From contig JACKIM010000002.1 of the NCBI GenBank assembly GCA_020638465.1, forward strand, positions 992,001 through 1,056,000: DNA of 64,000 bases, written 5' to 3'. Shown here one piece after another: positions 44,153 through 54,005 of the stretch (position 1 is the stretch's first letter; every line of letters starts with the position of its first letter). The stretch comes from Geminicoccaceae bacterium. Lineage in GTDB: Bacteria; Pseudomonadota; Alphaproteobacteria; Geminicoccales; Geminicoccaceae. A model generated the notes under the pieces. It saw only the letters and a program-made list of their open reading frames with translations, did not search any database and was not told the DNA's origin. Both the position numbers and the translations under genes were made by a program.

Positions 44153-44754
44153 GTGACAAGGACGGCTTTGCACCGGACGTCGACAGCTTCGAGTTCAGCG
44201 AGGAAAATCGGCCGCTGGTCGATGAAATCCTTGCGAAGTACCCGCAGGACCGCAAGCGCAGCGCGGTGTTGCCCCTCCTTCATCTGGCACAGCGCCAGCA
44301 TGGTGGCTGGTTGCCGCGGGCAGTTCTCGACCATGTCGCCGACTTTCTCGATATGCCGAAAATCCGCGTCTATGAGGTCGCCAGTTTCTACGACATGTTC
44401 AACACCGAGGCCACGGGCCGCATCCAGGTCAGGGTCTGCACGACGACCCCGTGCTGGCTGCGCGGATCGGACGAGATCGTTCAGGCCTGCAAGGACGCGC
44501 TGGGTATCGAGGTCGGCGAGAATACGGCTGACGGCCGTTTTTTCCTGCGTGAATTCGAATGTCTCGGCTCATGCTGCAACGCGCCGATGATGTGGATCGA
44601 CGATCATTTCTACGAAGACCTCGACTACGGCAAGGCCAAGGAAATCATCGAGGCGCTCCAGCGCGGCGAAACCCCGCAGCCGGGGCCGCAGTCCGGCCGC
44701 AAGGGATCCGAACCGCTTGGCGGCCTGACCACGCTCACGGAGGGGAATGCCTGA
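44149..44754 (+). CDS. nuoE: NADH-quinone oxidoreductase subunit E
   Basis: NuoE (24-kDa subunit) holds [2Fe-2S] cluster N1a in the NADH-oxidising module. The 201-residue protein has the ligand motifs VCTTTPCWLRGSDE (Cys pair) and ECLGSCCNAPMM in the C-terminal thioredoxin-like domain. A helical N-terminus (YPQDRKRSAVLPLLHLAQ) comes first. ATG 44149 overlaps the nuoD stop, and its stop overlaps the ATG at 44747 of a longer nuoF reading. Confidence 0.97.
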   Translation: MSDKDGFAPDVDSFEFSEENRPLVDEILAKYPQDRKRSAVLPLLHLAQRQHGGWLPRAVLDHVADFLDMPKIRVYEVASFYDMFNTEATGRIQVRVCTTTPCWLRGSDEIVQACKDALGIEVGENTADGRFFLREFECLGSCCNAPMMWIDDHFYEDLDYGKAKEIIEALQRGETPQPGPQSGRKGSEPLGGLTTLTEGNA

Positions 44755-44755
44755 C

Positions 44756-46042
44756 ATGCTCGCGGACAGGGATCGCATCTTCACCAACATCTACGGGCAG
44801 AAGAGCTGGGGCCTCGAAGAGGCGAGGAAGCGGGGCGACTGGGATGGTACGGCGGCCATCATCCAAAAAGGGCGCGACTGGCTGGTCAACGAGTGCAAGG
44901 CGTCCGGCCTTCGCGGGCGTGGCGGTGCAGGCTTTCCGACCGGTCTCAAATGGTCGTTCATGCCCAAGCAGACCGATGGCGGGCCGGTCTATCTCGTCGT
45001 CAATGCGGATGAATCCGAACCGGGTACATGCAAGGACCGGGAAATCATACGCCACGAGCCGCACAAACTGGTTGAAGGCTGCCTGATCGCCGGTGCGGCG
45101 ATGGGATGCACGGCGGGATACATCTTCATTCGCGGAGAGTTCGTTCAGGAAGCCATCGTGCTTGAGGCGGCCATCAAGGAAGCCTACGAGGCGGGCCTGC
45201 TTGGCAGGAACGCCGCCGGTTCGGGATATGACTACGATCTTTATCTTCACCGCGGGGCAGGTGCCTACATCTGTGGCGAGGAAACCGGGCTGATCGAGGC
45301 CCTGGAAGGCAAGAAGGGGCAGCCTCGGCTGAAACCGCCCTTTCCCGCCATGGTTGGTCTCTATGGCCGCCCCACCACGGTCAACAATGTCGAGACGATC
45401 GCGGTTACACCCACCATCATGCGACGAGGCGGTGCGTGGTTTGCCGGGCTCGGTCCCGACAAGAACCACGGCACCAAGCTTTTCTGCATCTCCGGCCATG
45501 TGAACCGACCCTGCAATGTCGAGGAGGAGATGGGCATTCCGCTCAAGGAGCTCATCGAGAAGCATTGCGGTGGCGTGCGTGGCGGCTGGGACAATCTGCT
45601 GGCGATCATCCCTGGCGGTTCGTCCGTTCCGATGCTGAAGAAGGATGTGTGCGACACCATCACCATGGACTTCGACACCTTGCGTGGCGCAGGTTCGGGC
45701 CTGGGTACGGCAGCGGTGATCGTGATGGACAAGTCGACCGACGTGATCAAGGCCATTACACGCCTGTCGAAGTTCTACATGCATGAGAGTTGTGGTCAGT
45801 GTACACCATGTCGCGAGGGCACGGGCTGGCTATGGCGGATGATGGAACGCATGGCGGAGGGAAGAGCAAGGGTTGAGGAAATCGATCTCCTGTGGGATGT
45901 CACCAAGGAGATCGAAGGCCACACGATTTGCGCACTCGGAGATGCGGCAGCCTGGCCGGTCCAGGGCCTGATCCGCAATTTCCGTCCGGAGATTGAACAG
46001 CGGATCGCGGAATATACCGCGCGCACGCAAAAGGCCGCCTGA
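44756..46042 (+). CDS. nuoF: NADH-quinone oxidoreductase subunit F
   Basis: NuoF (51-kDa subunit) binds NADH, FMN and [4Fe-4S] cluster N3. The 428-residue protein starts MLADRDRIFTNIYG, matching alphaproteobacterial NuoF. It has the NADH motif GLRGRGGAGFPTGLKW near residue 55, the FMN region YICGEETGLIEALEG, and the cluster ligands HESCGQCTPCREGTGW near 345. ATG 44756 was selected; ATG 44747 adds three residues and lies too close to the GGAGG. Confidence 0.98.
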   Translation: MLADRDRIFTNIYGQKSWGLEEARKRGDWDGTAAIIQKGRDWLVNECKASGLRGRGGAGFPTGLKWSFMPKQTDGGPVYLVVNADESEPGTCKDREIIRHEPHKLVEGCLIAGAAMGCTAGYIFIRGEFVQEAIVLEAAIKEAYEAGLLGRNAAGSGYDYDLYLHRGAGAYICGEETGLIEALEGKKGQPRLKPPFPAMVGLYGRPTTVNNVETIAVTPTIMRRGGAWFAGLGPDKNHGTKLFCISGHVNRPCNVEEEMGIPLKELIEKHCGGVRGGWDNLLAIIPGGSSVPMLKKDVCDTITMDFDTLRGAGSGLGTAAVIVMDKSTDVIKAITRLSKFYMHESCGQCTPCREGTGWLWRMMERMAEGRARVEEIDLLWDVTKEIEGHTICALGDAAAWPVQGLIRNFRPEIEQRIAEYTARTQKAA

Positions 46043-46058
46043 GGAGCTTGAGGAACGC

Positions 46059-48128
46059 ATGCCGAAGCTGACAATTGACGGCCAGGAAGTCGAGGTCGAG
46101 TCGGGCTCGACCGTACTGCAGGCGATCGAGGCGGCGGGCCGCGAGGTTCCCGTCTTCTGTTTCCATCCGCGCCTGAACATCGCCGGCAATTGCCGGATGT
46201 GTCTTGTCGAGATGGAGAAATCCCCCAAACCGATCGCATCCTGCGCGATGCCCGCCGCCGACGGCATGGTCATCAGGACCGATACCGAGCAGGTGCACAA
46301 GGCCCGTCGCGGCACGCTGGAGATGCTGCTGATCAACCATCCGCTCGATTGCCCCATATGCGATCAGGGCGGCGAATGTGACCTGCAGGACATCACCCTG
46401 TTCTACGGCCCCGACAAGTCGCGCTTCGATGAGAACAAGCGTCCGGTCGCCGACAAGTACCTGGGGCCGCTCATCGCGACCCACATGACCCGCTGCATCC
46501 ACTGTACCCGCTGTATCCGGTTCATCAATGAGATCGCCGGTATTGAGGAACTTGGGGCGTGTCACCGTGGCGAGCACATGGAGATCACGACCTGGGTCGA
46601 GAAGGCCCTGAGTTCGGAGCTGTCGGGCAATATCATTGATCTGTGCCCGGTTGGTGCGCTCAACTCCAAGCCTTACGAATACACGGCCCGCGCCTGGGAA
46701 TTGAAAAAGACCGAATCGATCGACGTAATGGATGCGGTCGGTTCGAACATTCGCGTGGACACCCGCGGCAACGAGGTCATGCGTATCGTTCCCCGGTTGC
46801 ATGAAGACATCAATGAAGAGTGGATCTCCGACAAGACGCGGTTTTCCTATGACGGGTTGAAGCGCCGCAGGCTCGACAAGCCGTTTGTCAAGACCGACGG
46901 CAAGCTGAGTCCGTCCGACTGGCGTTCGGCATTCGAGGCGATCAGAACCCGTCTCAATGGCCGCGATCCATCGAAGGTTGCCTTCATCGTCGGCGATACT
47001 GTCGATTGCGAAACGATGGTGCTGGTCCGGGATCTGGCATCCACCCTCGGCGTGGAGAATGTCGATTGCCGGCAGGATGGCACCTGTCTCGGTAGCGGTG
47101 GCCGCGGCTCCTACATTTTCAACACCACGATTGCCGGCATTGAACGGGCCGATGCCTGCCTGCTGATCGGTTGCGACCCGCGACACGAGGCGACGCTGGT
47201 CAACGCCCGCCTGCGCAAGCGTCAACGGCTGGGGGGCTTCAGGGTCCTGCGGGTTGGCCTGCCGGCCGACCTTACTTATCCGGTGACCGATCTGGGTGGT
47301 GGTGCCGATACGCTGCAGCAACTGCTCGATGGCGGCATCGAGGCGGCCGGGATACTGGAGAAGGCCGAGCGGCCGATGCTGATCATAGGTCAGGGGGCGT
47401 TGTGCCGTCCCGATGGGGATGCGATCCTCGCCCTGGCGCGGCAGCTGGCCGAGAAATACGGCATGATCGCTGAAGACTGGAACGGTTTCAACGTGCTGCA
47501 TACGGCTGCCGCACGCGTCGGTGGGCTCGACCTGGGGCTTGTCCCCGGGAGAGACGGCAGGAATGTTGCCGGCATCCTGGCAGGCTGCGCGACGGGCGAG
47601 ATCGATACGGTATTCCTCATAGGTGCCGACGAATTGGACATGGCAAAGCTGGAGAATGCCTTCGTCATTTACCAGGGCACCCATGGTGACCGTGGCGCCC
47701 ATGGGGCCGATATCATCCTGCCCGGTGCAGCCTATACGGAAAAGTACGGGACTTATGTGAATACCGAAGGTCGTCCTCAGCGCGCCAATCTTGCAGCCTT
47801 CCCGCCGGGCGATGCGCGTGAGGACTGGCGTATTTTGCGTGCTTTGTCGGAAGTGCTGGGCAAGGCCCTGCCGCTTGACAACTTGTCACAGGTTCGCGAG
47901 CGAATGGTCGCCATCGCTCCCTGGCTTGCCGGTATCGACAGGGTCTCGACGGCCGAATGGGGAGAGTTCGGCCGTAGTGGCGGCGAGCTCCTCAAGGGTC
48001 CCTTCCCTCGGGTGATCGAACATTATTACCAGACGGATCCGGTGAGCCGGGCCTCTGCCATCATGCAGGAGTGCTCGGATTTGCTGGCCGATGGTTCGAG
48101 CGCGGAGGCGACCGGTACCAATGGCTGA
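46059..48128 (+). CDS. nuoG: NADH-quinone oxidoreductase subunit G
   Basis: NuoG (75-kDa subunit) carries several Fe-S clusters. The 689-residue protein has an N-terminal 2Fe-2S ferredoxin domain (FCFHPRLNIAGNCRMCLVEM), and a His-Cys3 4Fe-4S site in HPLDCPICDQGGECDLQD. A second 4Fe-4S site lies in CIHCTRCIRF with LCPVGAL. A molybdopterin-like C-terminal domain follows without cofactor motifs (DGTCLGSGGRGSYIFN). ATG 46059 has GAGGAA upstream. nuoH starts inside the last codons. Confidence 0.97.
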   Translation: MPKLTIDGQEVEVESGSTVLQAIEAAGREVPVFCFHPRLNIAGNCRMCLVEMEKSPKPIASCAMPAADGMVIRTDTEQVHKARRGTLEMLLINHPLDCPICDQGGECDLQDITLFYGPDKSRFDENKRPVADKYLGPLIATHMTRCIHCTRCIRFINEIAGIEELGACHRGEHMEITTWVEKALSSELSGNIIDLCPVGALNSKPYEYTARAWELKKTESIDVMDAVGSNIRVDTRGNEVMRIVPRLHEDINEEWISDKTRFSYDGLKRRRLDKPFVKTDGKLSPSDWRSAFEAIRTRLNGRDPSKVAFIVGDTVDCETMVLVRDLASTLGVENVDCRQDGTCLGSGGRGSYIFNTTIAGIERADACLLIGCDPRHEATLVNARLRKRQRLGGFRVLRVGLPADLTYPVTDLGGGADTLQQLLDGGIEAAGILEKAERPMLIIGQGALCRPDGDAILALARQLAEKYGMIAEDWNGFNVLHTAAARVGGLDLGLVPGRDGRNVAGILAGCATGEIDTVFLIGADELDMAKLENAFVIYQGTHGDRGAHGADIILPGAAYTEKYGTYVNTEGRPQRANLAAFPPGDAREDWRILRALSEVLGKALPLDNLSQVRERMVAIAPWLAGIDRVSTAEWGEFGRSGGELLKGPFPRVIEHYYQTDPVSRASAIMQECSDLLADGSSAEATGTNG

Positions 48129-49116
48129 GCTCTGGACCCTGATCACCCTGATCTTCTACATCCTTGTCATCGCCGTGCCGCTGATGATCGCCATGGCCTA
48201 TGTCACCTATGCCGAACGCAAGGTGATCGGTTTCATGCAGCTGCGTCAGGGACCGATGTTCGTCGGCCCGTTCGGCCTGCTGCAGCCGTTGGCCGATGGC
48301 CTCAAGCTGTTCGTGAAAGAGACGGTCATTCCGTCCGGTGCCAACAAGATCGTGTTCATCATGGCTCCCATGGTGACCTTCATTCTTGCTCTGGTCGCCT
48401 GGGCGGTCATACCGTTCGGCGAAGGTCTGGTGCTTGCCGATATCAATGTCGGCGTGCTCTATCTGCTGGCGGTGAGTTCGCTCGGTGTCTACGGCATCAT
48501 CATGGCTGGCTGGGCTTCCAACTCGCGCTATGCCTTTCTGGGTGCCCTGCGGTCGGCGGCACAGATGGTCTCCTACGAAGTCGCCATCGGCCTGATCATC
48601 ATCAACGTCCTGATCACCGCGGGATCGCTGAACCTCACCGACATCGTCGAATCACAGAGGGGATTGTGGTATTTCATTCCGCATTTCCCGATGTTCATGA
48701 TCTTCATCGTGTCGATCCTGGCGGAAACCAATCGGCACCCGTTCGACCTTCCCGAGGACGAGGCCACTCTGGTCACCGGGTACAATGTCGAATATTCGGC
48801 CATGGCATTCGCCCTGTTCTTCCTTGGCGAATACATGAACATGATCCTGATGAGTGCGATCTGTTCGGTTCTTTTCCTGGGTGGTTGGCTGCCTCCGTTC
48901 AGCTTCTTCCCCTTCGATGTCATACCCGGACCGATCTGGTTCATTCTCAAGATCTGTTTCGTTCTGTTTATCTTCATAGCGGTTCGCGCGACCTTGCCGC
49001 GATACCGCTATGACCAGCTGATGCGTCTTGGCTGGAAAGTGTTCCTGCCGCTCTCGCTGCTCTGGGTCGTGCTGACTTCGGGCTTCCTCGTCTATTTCGA
49101 CATGCTGCCGAACTGA
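48121..49116 (+). CDS. nuoH: NADH-quinone oxidoreductase subunit H
   Basis: NuoH is the membrane subunit next to the quinone site. The 331-residue protein has about eight transmembrane helices, the family signature YAERKVIGFMQLRQGP near residue 29, and the conserved cytoplasmic loop with ETNRHPFDLPEDEATLV near 203. A second conserved motif, RATLPRYRYDQLMRLGWK, lies near 289. ATG 48121 lies in the last codons of nuoG (8-nt overlap). Confidence 0.98.
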   Translation: MAELWTLITLIFYILVIAVPLMIAMAYVTYAERKVIGFMQLRQGPMFVGPFGLLQPLADGLKLFVKETVIPSGANKIVFIMAPMVTFILALVAWAVIPFGEGLVLADINVGVLYLLAVSSLGVYGIIMAGWASNSRYAFLGALRSAAQMVSYEVAIGLIIINVLITAGSLNLTDIVESQRGLWYFIPHFPMFMIFIVSILAETNRHPFDLPEDEATLVTGYNVEYSAMAFALFFLGEYMNMILMSAICSVLFLGGWLPPFSFFPFDVIPGPIWFILKICFVLFIFIAVRATLPRYRYDQLMRLGWKVFLPLSLLWVVLTSGFLVYFDMLPN

Positions 49117-49123
49117 GGTCTCA

Positions 49124-49606
49124 ATGCTGGATCGCCTCGCACGCACCTTTCTCTGGCCTGAGATCGCCATCGGTTTCGGCCTGACGCTGAAATACATGTT
49201 CAAGAAGAAGGTGACGCTCAACTACCCTTACGAGAAAGGTCCGTTGAGCCCGCGTTTTCGCGGTGAACATGCACTTCGCCGTTATCCCAGCGGTGAGGAA
49301 CGCTGCATCGCCTGCAAGCTCTGTGAGGCCATCTGTCCGGCTCAGGCGATCACCATCGAAAGCGAACCACGTGCGGATGGATCGCGCCGGACGACGCGCT
49401 ACGACATCGACATGACCAAATGCATCTATTGCGGCTTCTGCGAGGAGGCCTGTCCGGTGGATGCGATTGTCGAGGGTCCGAATTTTGAGTTTGCGGCGGA
49501 GACTCATGAGGAGCTTTACTACGATAAGGAAAAGCTGCTCGCCAACGGTGAGCGCTGGGAGCGTGAAATCGCCGCCAACCTCGCTGCCGATGCTCCTTAT
49601 CGATGA
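49124..49606 (+). CDS. nuoI: NADH-quinone oxidoreductase subunit I
   Basis: NuoI (23-kDa subunit) binds two [4Fe-4S] clusters, N6a and N6b, relaying electrons to N2. The 160-residue protein shows both ligand motifs, CIACKLCEAICP near residue 64 and CIYCGFCEEACP near 103. An N-terminal amphipathic helix (FGLTLKYMFKKK) anchors it to the membrane arm. ATG 49124 is 7 nt after the nuoH stop. Confidence 0.98.
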   Translation: MLDRLARTFLWPEIAIGFGLTLKYMFKKKVTLNYPYEKGPLSPRFRGEHALRRYPSGEERCIACKLCEAICPAQAITIESEPRADGSRRTTRYDIDMTKCIYCGFCEEACPVDAIVEGPNFEFAAETHEELYYDKEKLLANGERWEREIAANLAADAPYR

Positions 49607-49619
49607 CGGGTAAGACGCG

Positions 49620-50225
49620 ATGACCATCGAGCTGTTCCTGTTCTACATCCTCGCCATTGTGTGCGTCGCTTCGGCGGTCATGGTGGTGTCGGCGAAAAAC
49701 CCCGTACATGCGGTGTTGTTTCTGATCCTCACCTTCTTCAATGCAGCCGGTCTTTTCGTGCTGATCGGCGCCGAATTCCTCGCGATGGTACTCGTCGTGG
49801 TCTATGTCGGCGCGGTCGCTGTACTATTTATCTTCGTGGTCATGATGCTCGACATCAACTACGTGCAGATGCGCGAGGGTTTTCTGCAATATCTGCCCAT
49901 TGGCGGCCTTGTCGGACTGATCCTGCTGCTTGAGCTGATCATGGTCGGCGGTAGCTGGGCACTGACGGAAAAGGTACAGGCGCCGGCCGTTCCCACACCT
50001 GCCGGCCTGCCCAACACGGAAGCGCTCGGGAATCTGCTCTACACCGACTATTTCTACCTGTTCCAGGCGGCCGGGATGATCCTGCTGGTAGCGATTATCG
50101 GGGCGATTTCGCTCACGCTGCGCTCGCGCGGGAATGTCCGTCGCCAGGACATCGGTCGACAAGTGAATCGCAACGCCGACGAGACCGTCGAATTGAAGAA
50201 CATCAAGTCGGGAGCCGGCATCTGA
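49620..50225 (+). CDS. nuoJ: NADH-quinone oxidoreductase subunit J
   Basis: NuoJ is a membrane-arm subunit with five transmembrane helices. The 201-residue protein begins with IELFLFYILAIVCVASAVMVV, followed by the conserved NPVHAVLFLILTFFNAAGLFVL, in which the helix break and the pi-bulge segment lie. The third helix VLVVVYVGAVAVLFIFVVMML carries the VGAVAVLFIFVVM family motif. A polar C-tail ends the protein. Its stop overlaps the nuoK start. Confidence 0.97.
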   Translation: MTIELFLFYILAIVCVASAVMVVSAKNPVHAVLFLILTFFNAAGLFVLIGAEFLAMVLVVVYVGAVAVLFIFVVMMLDINYVQMREGFLQYLPIGGLVGLILLLELIMVGGSWALTEKVQAPAVPTPAGLPNTEALGNLLYTDYFYLFQAAGMILLVAIIGAISLTLRSRGNVRRQDIGRQVNRNADETVELKNIKSGAGI

Positions 50226-50533
50226 TGAGTGTGCCCCTGTCCCATTTCCTGACCCTTGCGGCGATCCTGTTCACAACAGGCGTGTTCGGAATATTTCTCA
50301 ACCGCAAGAATGTCATCATCATCCTGATGTCGATCGAACTGCTGTTGCTTGCGGTCAACATCAATCTCGTCGCCTTCTCGGTCCAGCTCGGTGACATGGC
50401 CGGTCAGGTGTTTGCGATGTTCATCATTACCGTGGCTGCCGCAGAAGCGGCCATCGGTCTTGCCATTCTCGTCGTCTATTTCCGCAACCGCGGGTCCATC
50501 GAGGTGGACGACATCAACATGATGAAGGGCTGA
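50225..50533 (+). CDS. nuoK: NADH-quinone oxidoreductase subunit K
   Basis: NuoK is a 102-residue, three-helix subunit of the proton-pumping arm, related to MnhC/MrpC antiporter subunits. It has the helix-borne glutamate in IILMSIELLLLAVN and the second conserved Glu in AAAEAAIGLAILV, both essential in E. coli. ATG 50225 overlaps the nuoJ stop (TGATG-like), and nuoL follows by 8 nt. Confidence 0.97.
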   Translation: MSVPLSHFLTLAAILFTTGVFGIFLNRKNVIIILMSIELLLLAVNINLVAFSVQLGDMAGQVFAMFIITVAAAEAAIGLAILVVYFRNRGSIEVDDINMMKG

Positions 50534-50541
50534 GGGACGCC

Positions 50542-52467
50542 GTGCAGCACATCATCCTCGTCTTCTCACCACTGCTTGGCGCGTTGGTCGCCGGCTTGTT
50601 CGGCCGGCTGATCGGGGATCGTGCGTCGCAGATCGTGACCTGCGGATTCATGGGTCTCTCGGCCCTGATGGCGGTTTTCGCCCTGTTCCAGAACGTCTAC
50701 GTCGAAGGCTACACGGTTCCGGTCTTCAGCTTCATCCATGTCGGCACATTCGAGGTGGACTGGGCGTTGCGTGTCGATCCGCTGTCGTCAGTGATGATGT
50801 TCGTCGTCGCCTTCTGCTCGATGCTGATCCACATCTATTCCGTGGGATACATGTCGCATGACAAGTCGATCCCGCGATTCATGGCCTATCTGTCCTTCTT
50901 CACCTTTGCCATGCTGATGCTGGTGACCAGCGACAACCTCGTGCAGATGTTCTTCGGCTGGGAGGGTGTCGGTGTGGCCTCCTACCTGCTGATCGGCTTC
51001 TGGTATACCAGGCCGTCGGCCTGCGCTGCCGCCATCAAGGCCTTCATCGTCAACAGGGTCGGTGACTTCGCCCTCATGCTGGGACTGGCGGGCATCTACC
51101 TGGTCTTCGACAGCCTGCAATACGACGTCATTTTCGGCCAGGCGGCGCAGGTAGCGGAAACCCACCTCGTGGTGTGGGACATGGATTTTCAGACACTGAA
51201 TGTCCTGTGTGTCCTGCTGTTCATTGGTGCGATGGGCAAGTCGGCCCAGATCGGCCTGCATACCTGGTTGCCCGATGCCATGGAGGGTCCCACGCCGGTT
51301 TCGGCCCTGATTCACGCAGCCACCATGGTCACCGCCGGTGTGTTTCTGGTGGCCCGTTTCTCGCCGCTGTTCGAACATGCTCCGGCTGCACTGGCGATGG
51401 TGACGGTGGTCGGCGGTACCACCGCCCTTTTCGCCGCCACGATCGGCCTCACCCAGTTCGACATCAAGCGCGTGATCGCTTACTCGACCTGCTCGCAGCT
51501 GGGTTACATGTTCTTTGCCTGCGGTGTCGGCGCCTATGGGGCCGGTGTCTTCCATCTGCTCACCCATGCCTTCTTCAAGGCCCTGCTCTTCCTCGGCGCC
51601 GGTTCGGTCATCCATGCGATGTCGGATGAACAGGACATGCGCAGCATGGGGGGTATCTGGCGCAAGATTCCCGTTACCTACACGATGATGTGGATCGGCA
51701 CGCTGGCACTGATCGGTTTTCCGGGGTTTGCCGGTTATTTTTCCAAGGACGCGATCATCGAGGCCGCATGGGCATCGCAGAACAGCTTCCACAGCTATGC
51801 CTTCATCATGGGGATTGCCGCGGCCGTGCTGACGGCCTTCTACTCGGGGCGTCTGATCTGGATGACCTTCCATGGGGATTGCCGTGCGGACGATCATGTC
51901 CAGGCACATATCCATGAAAGCCCGCCCGTGATGACCATTCCGCTCGCCGTGCTGGCTTGCGGCGCCGTAACGGCCGGGTTCTTCGGCTTGGGCATGATCG
52001 GGGCGGATGGCGAGTTCTGGGCCGGCTCGATCGTCTATGGCGAGCACAATCACACCATGCATGCCATGCACGACGTCCCCTTCATGGTGAAGGTCCTGCC
52101 GTTTCTCGCCATGGCCAGCGGTCTTGCGCTTTCCTACTGGTTCTACATGGTCAATCCAGGTATTCCTGCGCAACTCGTGAACCGTTTCCAGAGACTGCAT
52201 GCCTTCCTGTTCAACAAGTGGTACTTCGACGAGCTCTATGACCGCCTGTTTGTCCGCAACGCAAAGGCATTGGGCAGCTTCCTCTGGAAGGCCGGCGATG
52301 CCGGGATCATCGACCGCTACGGACCGGATGGTATCGCAGCATCGACGCTCTACACTGCCCGCAAGGCGGTGCGGTTGCAGACTGGCTACGTCTACCATTA
52401 TGCCTTTGCCATGCTGATCGGGGTTGCCGCATTCGTGAGTTATTATATCTTCCTGGGTCAGGGGTGA
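50542..52467 (+). CDS. nuoL: NADH-quinone oxidoreductase subunit L
   Basis: NuoL is the distal antiporter-like pumping subunit with a long lateral helix at its C-terminus. The 641-residue protein has MFFGWEGVGVASYLLIGFWY near residue 134, the Lys-bearing MGKSAQIGLHTWLPDAMEGP near 232, and HAFFKALLFLGAGSVIHA near 332. Start GTG 50542 follows AGGGA. It is followed by nuoM after 4 nt. Confidence 0.98.
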   Translation: MQHIILVFSPLLGALVAGLFGRLIGDRASQIVTCGFMGLSALMAVFALFQNVYVEGYTVPVFSFIHVGTFEVDWALRVDPLSSVMMFVVAFCSMLIHIYSVGYMSHDKSIPRFMAYLSFFTFAMLMLVTSDNLVQMFFGWEGVGVASYLLIGFWYTRPSACAAAIKAFIVNRVGDFALMLGLAGIYLVFDSLQYDVIFGQAAQVAETHLVVWDMDFQTLNVLCVLLFIGAMGKSAQIGLHTWLPDAMEGPTPVSALIHAATMVTAGVFLVARFSPLFEHAPAALAMVTVVGGTTALFAATIGLTQFDIKRVIAYSTCSQLGYMFFACGVGAYGAGVFHLLTHAFFKALLFLGAGSVIHAMSDEQDMRSMGGIWRKIPVTYTMMWIGTLALIGFPGFAGYFSKDAIIEAAWASQNSFHSYAFIMGIAAAVLTAFYSGRLIWMTFHGDCRADDHVQAHIHESPPVMTIPLAVLACGAVTAGFFGLGMIGADGEFWAGSIVYGEHNHTMHAMHDVPFMVKVLPFLAMASGLALSYWFYMVNPGIPAQLVNRFQRLHAFLFNKWYFDELYDRLFVRNAKALGSFLWKAGDAGIIDRYGPDGIAASTLYTARKAVRLQTGYVYHYAFAMLIGVAAFVSYYIFLGQG

Positions 52468-52471
52468 TCCG

Positions 52472-53998
52472 ATGAGCGACTGGCCGCTTCTCTCCCTCAT
52501 CACCTTCCTGCCGCTCGTCGGTGCCGTCTTCATCATGTTCATTCGTGGTGAAGAAGAGGTCGTCGCACAGAATGCCCGCTCGGTGGCGCTATGGACCTCG
52601 CTTGTCACCTTTCTCCTGTCCTTGCTGATATGGGGGAATTTCGACAACAGTCAGGCCGGCTTCCAGATGGTCGAACAGGCTCCCTGGCTCAAGGGCTTCG
52701 AGATCAACTACAAGATGGGCGTCGACGGCATCTCGCTCTGGTTCGTCCTGCTCTCGACGCTCCTCACCATGGTCTGCATCATCGGTTCTTGGCACTCGGT
52801 CCATTCCCGCGTGCGTGAATACATGGTGGCGTTCCTCGTCATGGACACGCTCATGGTCGGTACGTTCTGTGCCCTCGACCTGGTGTTGTTCTACATCTTC
52901 TTCGAAGGCATCCTGATCCCGATGTATCTCATCATCGGTGTCTGGGGTGGCCCGCGACGCATCTACGCTTCGTTCAAGTTCTTCCTTTATACGCTGCTGG
53001 GTTCGGTGCTTTTCCTGCTGGCGATCCTCGCTCTCTACCTGCAGGCCGGAACGACGGACATTCCGACGCTGATGCAGACGGACATCGCTGAGAACCTGCA
53101 GTACTGGCTGTGGCTGGCCATGTTTGCGTCGTTTGCGGTGAAGGTGCCGATGTGGCCGGTGCATACCTGGCTGCCCGATGCACATGTCGAGGCACCGACG
53201 GCGGGGTCGGTGTTGCTGGCGGGTGTGCTGTTGAAGCTTGGCGGCTACGGCTTCCTGCGCTTCTCCCTGCCCATACTTCCCGATGCATCCGCCTATTTCG
53301 CCCCGTTCATCTTCACCCTGTCCATCGTCGCCATCATCTACACCTCGCTGGTGGCGCTGGCGCAAAAGGACATGAAGAAGCTCATCGCCTATTCCTCGGT
53401 GGCGCACATGGGGATCGTCACCATCGGGGTCTTTACCCCGAATGCGCAGGGGATTTCGGGAGCAATCTTCCAGATGCTCTCGCATGGTATCGTCTCCGGC
53501 GCACTCTTCATGATCGTCGGTGTCATCTATGACCGGATTCACAGTCGCGAGATCGAGGTTTATGGCGGCCTCGCCGAACGCATGCCCGCCTATGCGGTCT
53601 TCTTCATGCTGTTCATGATGGCATCGGTGGGCCTGCCCGGGACAGCCGGTTTTCCGGGTGAACTGATGGTGATCGTCGGTGTGTTCCAGCAGTCCACCTG
53701 GGTTGCGACCTTCGCCGCCACCAGTCTCATCCTCAGTGCAACCTACATGCTGTGGCTCTACAGGCGCGTGGTATTCGGCGCACTGACGAAGGAAAATCTC
53801 AAGCATATCAAGGATTTGAGAATGAACGAGGTGGTGGCGTTCGCTCCGCTTGTCATTCTCACGCTGTTGATGGGCATCTACCCGTCGCTGTTCCTCGACC
53901 CGATGGCTGCATCGGTGGACAATCTGGTGACGCAGGTCACCCAGTCGTCCACGACAACCGAGACGACGGCCTTTTCACTCATCGAAGATCTCCGCTGA
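52472..53998 (+). CDS. nuoM: NADH-quinone oxidoreductase subunit M
   Basis: NuoM is the second antiporter-like subunit. The 508-residue protein contains FYIFFEGILIPMYLIIGVWG near residue 137 with the essential helix Glu. KVPMWPVHTWLPDAHVEAPT near 223 carries the Lys. IAYSSVAHMGIVTIGVF follows near 305. About 14 helices are expected. ATG 52472; nuoN starts 7 nt after its stop. Confidence 0.98.
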   Translation: MSDWPLLSLITFLPLVGAVFIMFIRGEEEVVAQNARSVALWTSLVTFLLSLLIWGNFDNSQAGFQMVEQAPWLKGFEINYKMGVDGISLWFVLLSTLLTMVCIIGSWHSVHSRVREYMVAFLVMDTLMVGTFCALDLVLFYIFFEGILIPMYLIIGVWGGPRRIYASFKFFLYTLLGSVLFLLAILALYLQAGTTDIPTLMQTDIAENLQYWLWLAMFASFAVKVPMWPVHTWLPDAHVEAPTAGSVLLAGVLLKLGGYGFLRFSLPILPDASAYFAPFIFTLSIVAIIYTSLVALAQKDMKKLIAYSSVAHMGIVTIGVFTPNAQGISGAIFQMLSHGIVSGALFMIVGVIYDRIHSREIEVYGGLAERMPAYAVFFMLFMMASVGLPGTAGFPGELMVIVGVFQQSTWVATFAATSLILSATYMLWLYRRVVFGALTKENLKHIKDLRMNEVVAFAPLVILTLLMGIYPSLFLDPMAASVDNLVTQVTQSSTTTETTAFSLIEDLR

Positions 53999-54005
53999 GG
54001 CGACC

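Noticed and set aside
45900..47702. Long open frame antisense to nuoF/nuoG
   Set aside because: Mirror of true codons on the plus strand; no ribosome site or domain.
50788..52647. Long open frame antisense to nuoL
   Set aside because: His/Gln/Glu-rich composition is the reverse reading of hydrophobic membrane codons.
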